Source: Paenibacillus paeoniae
Lineage (GTDB): Bacteria > Bacillota > Bacilli > Paenibacillales > Paenibacillaceae
Assembly (NCBI RefSeq): GCF_003388735.1
Contig: NZ_QUBQ01000007.1
Coordinates: 124,001-188,000 of the forward strand
Direction: 5' to 3'
Length of the DNA stretch: 64,000 nucleotides
This document shows, piece by piece, positions 60,621 to 64,000 of this stretch. The notes under the pieces are model-generated. The model did not search any database. It was not told where the DNA came from and saw only the letters and a list, made by a program, of their open reading frames with translations. The position numbers and the translations under genes are program-made. Position 1 is the stretch's first letter; the number at the start of each line of letters is the position of its first letter.

Positions 60621-61728
60621 ATGATAGACATAACGGTCAAACAGGATTTGCGCGAAATGGCGAAGCGTCTCCAAGAACTCAGGGGGTCTCTTTGACTTAG
60701 ATCTGAAGCAGGAGATCATCGCCAACTTCGAAGAGAAAATGTCGATGCCTGATTTCTGGGATGACAACGAGCGTGCTCAAAGCGTCATCTCCGAGCTGAA
60801 CGCGGTGAAGTCGGTCGTTGAACAGTATGCGAAGCTGAATGACGATCACGAAGAGCTCCAGATGATGCTGGAGCTTGCCGAGGAAGAGAATGACGAGTCT
60901 ATGGAGCAGGAGCTGACGGAAGGTGTCAAGCAACTGCTGGGCCGATTGAGCGACTTTGAATTGCAGCTTCTGCTGAATCAGCCTTATGATAAGCTGAACG
61001 CTATCGTCGAGCTGCATCCCGGAGCGGGAGGTACAGAGTCTCAGGATTGGGGCCTGATGCTCTACCGCATGTATACTCGCTGGGCTGAGAAGCGCGGCTT
61101 CAAGGTCGAGGTACTGGATTACCATGACGGCGACGAGGCCGGTATCAAGAGCGTCACGATGCTGATTAAAGGCCATAACGCATACGGATATCTGAAGGCT
61201 GAGAAAGGCGTGCATCGTCTTGTACGCATCTCGCCGTTCGATTCCGCGGGGCGCAGGCATACCTCTTTCGCCTCTTGCGACGTCATGCCGGAGATCGACG
61301 ATACCATTGAGATCGAAATCCGGTCCGAAGATCTGAAGGTTGATACGTACCGCGCAAGCGGTGCCGGTGGACAGCATGTCAATAAGACGGAGTCGGCGAT
61401 TCGGATTACCCATATCCCGACAGGCATCATTGTCGCTTGCCAGCAAGAACGCTCTCAGATCGCGAACCGTGATCGGGCGATGAAGATGCTGAAGTCCAAG
61501 ATTTATGAACGCAAGATCGAAGAGCAGATGAAGCAGCTGGCCGAGATTCGCGGGGTACAATCGGATATCGCGTGGGGCAGCCAGATTCGTTCTTACGTAT
61601 TCCACCCCTACAGCATGGTCAAGGATCACCGCACATCGGTGGAGACCGGCAATGTAGGCGCCGTGATGGACGGTGACCTGGATGCGTTCATTAATGGATA
61701 CTTGCGCAGCCAGATCCGTCACGACTAA
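60621..61728 (+). CDS. prfB: Peptide chain release factor 2, with programmed +1 frameshift
   Basis: Translation starts at ATG 60621, reads 24 codons to CTT (60690-60692), then shifts +1 over T60693 and continues GAC from 60694 to 61728. The product is about 368 residues. The shift site CTT-TGA and the internal AGGGGG at 60681-60686 are the classical RF2 signals. The in-frame TGA is itself decoded by RF2, so low RF2 raises shifting. The mature part shows ISPFDSAG and the GGQ loop SGAGGQHVNKTESA that triggers peptide release. Confidence 0.95.
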
Positions 61729-61745
61729 TGTCGATTTGGACGAAT

Positions 61746-61778
61746 AACGGATTTTAACCGTAACTTGTCCGTTGTTTT
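61746..61778 (+). terminator. Weak hairpin after prfB
   Basis: AACGGA (61746-61751) pairs with TCCGTT (61768-61773), followed by GTTTT. The stem is short. Confidence 0.4.
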
Positions 61779-61853
61779 GCATAGCCTATAGGAAGAGTTC
61801 CAACACTGTAATGGTGAGGGGACTCTTTCTTTTGGAATAAGGAGATGAAACGA

Positions 61854-62741
61854 GTGGAAGTGGGAAAGATGAGACGCGGTGACCTAGTAAAGCGAAGAAA
61901 TCCGCAAGCGCAAATCGTATGGAATATCCTGCAATTATTGCTGGGATCGATGATTGTGGCGCTGAGCTTCAACATGTTTTTGATGCCGAACGGCATTGCT
62001 TCGGGGGGCGTATCAGGTATTTCGATTCTAGTACAAAAGCTGACGGGCTTAATCCCGGCGTTGACGCAGTGGGCGATTAATATCCCGCTGTTTATTGCGG
62101 GCCTTTTGCTGTTGGGCCGAAAGTTCGGCGCGAAGACGCTGCTGGGCACGTTGGTACTCCCGCTGTTTGTACTATTGACGGCATCTGTACCTGCTCCGAC
62201 GGATAATCCGATATTGGCCGCCATTTATGGCGGTATCGGGGTCGGTCTTGGTCTTGGATTGGTATTCCGAGGCGGTGGTTCAACGGGAGGTCTGGATCTG
62301 GCAGCGCAACTGCTGCATCGCTTTACGGGTCTGCCGTATAGTCTGGCTGTTGTCTGCTTCGATGGATGCGTCATTATTGCTGCAGGATTCGTCTTTTCGC
62401 CGGAAACATCGCTTTATGCGCTAATCGGATTATTTGTGACCAGCAAAACGATCGATTTTGTGCAAAACGGCCTTCAGCTCTCCAAAGTCGCATTCATCAT
62501 TAGCGAACATACGGAAGAGGTGGCTCAAGCCATTCTTCATGACTTGGACCGCGGACTTACTCGCTTGGATGGTCATGGCGGGTATACAGGAGCAGGGCGT
62601 ACCGTATTGATGGTCGTTGTCGGGCAGAACGAAGTTTCGAAGCTGAAGCAGCTTGTCAGGTCCATTGATTCAGGCGCTTTTGTCATTATTAGCAATACGG
62701 CTGAGGTGCTGGGGCAAGGCTTTAAGCTGGAGAACAGCTAG
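61854..62741 (+). CDS. YitT-family membrane protein
   Basis: The ~295-residue protein has five predicted membrane segments, among them LLLGSMIVALSFNMFLMP, FIAGLLLLG, LVLPLFVLLTAS and AIYGGIGVGLGLGLVF. A soluble C-terminal DUF2179 domain follows (YTGAGRTVLMVVVGQNEVSKL, VIISNTAEVLGQGF). YitT-type proteins are widespread in Firmicutes; transport has been suggested but the substrate is unknown. GTG 61854 is preferred because AAGGAG (61839-61844) is 9 bases before it; the ATG at 61845 touches that site. Confidence 0.87.
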   Translation: MEVGKMRRGDLVKRRNPQAQIVWNILQLLLGSMIVALSFNMFLMPNGIASGGVSGISILVQKLTGLIPALTQWAINIPLFIAGLLLLGRKFGAKTLLGTLVLPLFVLLTASVPAPTDNPILAAIYGGIGVGLGLGLVFRGGGSTGGLDLAAQLLHRFTGLPYSLAVVCFDGCVIIAAGFVFSPETSLYALIGLFVTSKTIDFVQNGLQLSKVAFIISEHTEEVAQAILHDLDRGLTRLDGHGGYTGAGRTVLMVVVGQNEVSKLKQLVRSIDSGAFVIISNTAEVLGQGFKLENS

Positions 62742-63103
62742 GAGGTCGAGTTTCGTCCCAGGCTTCCTGATAAATAAAGCGTTCGCCTTGTTATCTGGCA
62801 GAAAAAGACGGCGAATTGGCGTTGTATTAATATTAGTATGACTGTATAATAATACACGACGAACTTATATTTTCACGAACTTCTGAATGATGTACAATTA
62901 GAAGTTGTAGATAAAAATCAGGCTTTTCTCTATATTCATCCGAATGCATATTCATTCGTGACGATAGGGAGAGCGCTATACATAAAGCCGAAGCCCGTGC
63001 GATTGCCGCCGGATATCGGCTTGCCAAGAATAGAGCCGATATCCTGTAGATGACGGAATGACCCGTCGCCAAGCAGTGGCTCGCAAGTGGGGAGAGAGAT
63101 AAG
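62742..63103 (+). promoter_or_regulatory. argC upstream region with promoters, ARG-box-like site and leader hairpin
   Basis: Two promoter-like pairs are seen: TTGTAT-17-TATAAT (62822-62850) and TTTTCA-17-TACAAT (62870-62898). An ARG-box-like palindrome GAAT-GCAT-ATTC lies at 62942-62953 with a half-site ATTCAT at 62934-62939, fitting AhrC/ArgR binding. Further on, a perfect 11-bp stem (63011-63021 with 63034-63044) lies 60 bases before the start codon and has no T-run. No T-box sequence is present. The region before 62820 holds only a weak GTTCGCC/GGCGAAT hairpin. Confidence 0.6.
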
Positions 63104-64000
63104 ATGGGCAAGAAGATGGGTGTGGCTATTGTTGGTTCGACCGGTTATGGCGGTGTGGAATTGATGCGTCTATTGGAGGCGCATCCTTATGCGGAAGTAA
63201 CGTCGGTTATTTCCTCGTCCAGTGCAGGAACATCGATTACGGATGGCTATCCGCATTTGGCGGGAATTCGTGAGGAGCTGCTGGATGGCGTGGATGCGCA
63301 AGCGATCAAGTCCAAGGCGGATGTCGTATTCTTGGCTACGCCGGCGGGCGTGGCTTCCAAGCTGGCACCGGAGTATCTTGCGGCTGGCTTGAAAGTCATT
63401 GATTTGTCGGGCGATTTCCGGCTGAAGTCGCCGGCATTGTACGAGCAATGGTATAAGAAGCCTGCAGCGGATGAGGTCTATTTGGAGAAGGCGGTATTCG
63501 GACTGGCTGAGATCTATGGCGAGAACGTGAAGGGCGCAGATTTCATCTCCAATCCGGGTTGTTATCCGACAGCGACTTTGCTAGGTCTTGTACCCGCGAT
63601 CAAAGCGGGCTTTATCGATCCGGCATCGATTATTATCGATGCGAAGTCCGGCGTTTCCGGGGCAGGCCGCGGGGCATCCCTGGGTACGCATTATTCGGAG
63701 CTGAACGAGAACCTTAAGGCTTACAAAATCAATCAGCATCAGCATGTGCCCGAGATTGAGATGGTGCTGTCCGATGTGGCAGGCACGCCGATTGTGACGA
63801 CGTTTACGACTCATCTTGTGCCGATGACGCGCGGCATTATGTCGACGATGTATGCAACTCTCAAGGACAACAGAAGTGTTGGCGATTTTATTGAATTGTA
63901 TAAAGAGTTCTATGAAGGACGTCGCTTCGTACGTATTCGTCCTGAAGGACAATGGCCGGCGACGAAGGAAGTATGGGGCTCTAATTATTGCGATATCGGC
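63104..64000 (+). CDS. argC: N-acetyl-gamma-glutamyl-phosphate reductase, 3' end outside the window
   Basis: The visible 299 residues reduce N-acetylglutamyl phosphate to the semialdehyde in arginine synthesis. The NADP site is VAIVGSTGYGGVELMRLL, and the catalytic Cys lies in ISNPGCYPTATLLG (~residue 150). The conserved HQHVPEIE and FTTHLVPMTRGIMST follow. Only about 45 residues should be missing beyond the window. ATG 63104 follows GGGGAGAGAG. Other arg genes probably follow, as in related genomes. Confidence 0.96.
   Translation, partial: MGKKMGVAIVGSTGYGGVELMRLLEAHPYAEVTSVISSSSAGTSITDGYPHLAGIREELLDGVDAQAIKSKADVVFLATPAGVASKLAPEYLAAGLKVIDLSGDFRLKSPALYEQWYKKPAADEVYLEKAVFGLAEIYGENVKGADFISNPGCYPTATLLGLVPAIKAGFIDPASIIIDAKSGVSGAGRGASLGTHYSELNENLKAYKINQHQHVPEIEMVLSDVAGTPIVTTFTTHLVPMTRGIMSTMYATLKDNRSVGDFIELYKEFYEGRRFVRIRPEGQWPATKEVWGSNYCDIG

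Noticed and set aside
60697..61782. A 361-residue minus-strand open frame opposite prfB.
   Set aside because: It lies fully opposite a highly conserved gene, has no ribosome binding site and no recognisable motif. It arises from codon bias of prfB.
62960..63055. A short frame reading HKAEARAIAAGYRLAKNRADIL in the argC leader.
   Set aside because: It looks protein-like but has no start codon with a ribosome binding site, and it coincides with the arms of the 11-bp hairpin.
62857..63103. Possible T-box leader before argC.
   Set aside because: No T-box sequence (GGGTGGNACCGCG type) and no terminator with T-run are present.

Overview
The window reads as a stretch of a low-to-mid GC, endospore-forming, flagellated Gram-positive of the Paenibacillus type (inference). 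The evidence is an SLH-domain S-layer, an alpha/beta small acid-soluble spore protein, DegS-DegU, a comF operon feeding into a flgM-flgK-flgL-fliW-csrA-hag-fliD-fliS block, and the hpf-secA-prfB order. No rRNA, tRNA, CRISPR array or intact insertion sequence was seen.

Region 1 (1-17.1 kb) is a cell-surface block. It holds the 3' part of an SLH protein, a major S-layer-like protein with a long leader and two possible starts, two secreted proteins of unknown function, a spore protein, metK, a 1477-residue Ig-like/SLH protein, and a secreted phosphodiester-glycosidase-type protein. Most units end in clear hairpin terminators.

Region 2 (17.1-24.4 kb) carries degS-degU, a convergent LPXTG-anchored Thr/Pro-repeat protein, a small membrane protein, and comFA-comFC, both longer than usual. 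Region 3 (24.4-33.2 kb) is the late flagellar block. Three sequences fit the sigma-D pattern (upstream of yvyF-flgM, hag and flaG-fliD). The hag leader carries two GGA sites that fit CsrA binding, so the FlgM/sigma-D and FliW/CsrA controls are both visible.

Region 4 (33.2-56.9 kb) is a glycan island between fliT and the hpf-secA housekeeping block, with a TPR-type family-2 glycosyltransferase at each end. An eleven-gene minus-strand operon encodes an apparently complete route to nucleotide-activated D-glycero-D-manno-heptose: GmhA, an HddA-like kinase, and a single protein fusing an HddC-like nucleotidyltransferase to a GmhB-like phosphatase. It also holds an epimerase, three glycosyltransferases, a second nucleotidyltransferase, an SDR enzyme, a glycerophosphotransferase-like protein and an FkbM-like protein. 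On the plus strand lie an FkbM pseudogene, a glycerophosphotransferase/beta-propeller fusion, a hexapeptide acetyltransferase and an IS30-type remnant. These are followed by an AT-rich three-gene cassette (HMGL-type aldolase, CMP-sugar synthetase-like protein, HAD phosphatase) that could make an unusual CMP-activated keto-sugar. Position suggests the island decorates flagellin or the S-layer, but the acceptor is not shown by sequence.

Region 5 (55.4-64 kb) is housekeeping: a cold-shock protein, hpf, a decayed hydrolase fragment, secA, prfB with its programmed frameshift, a YitT-family membrane protein, and the start of argC behind a structured leader with an ARG-box-like palindrome.
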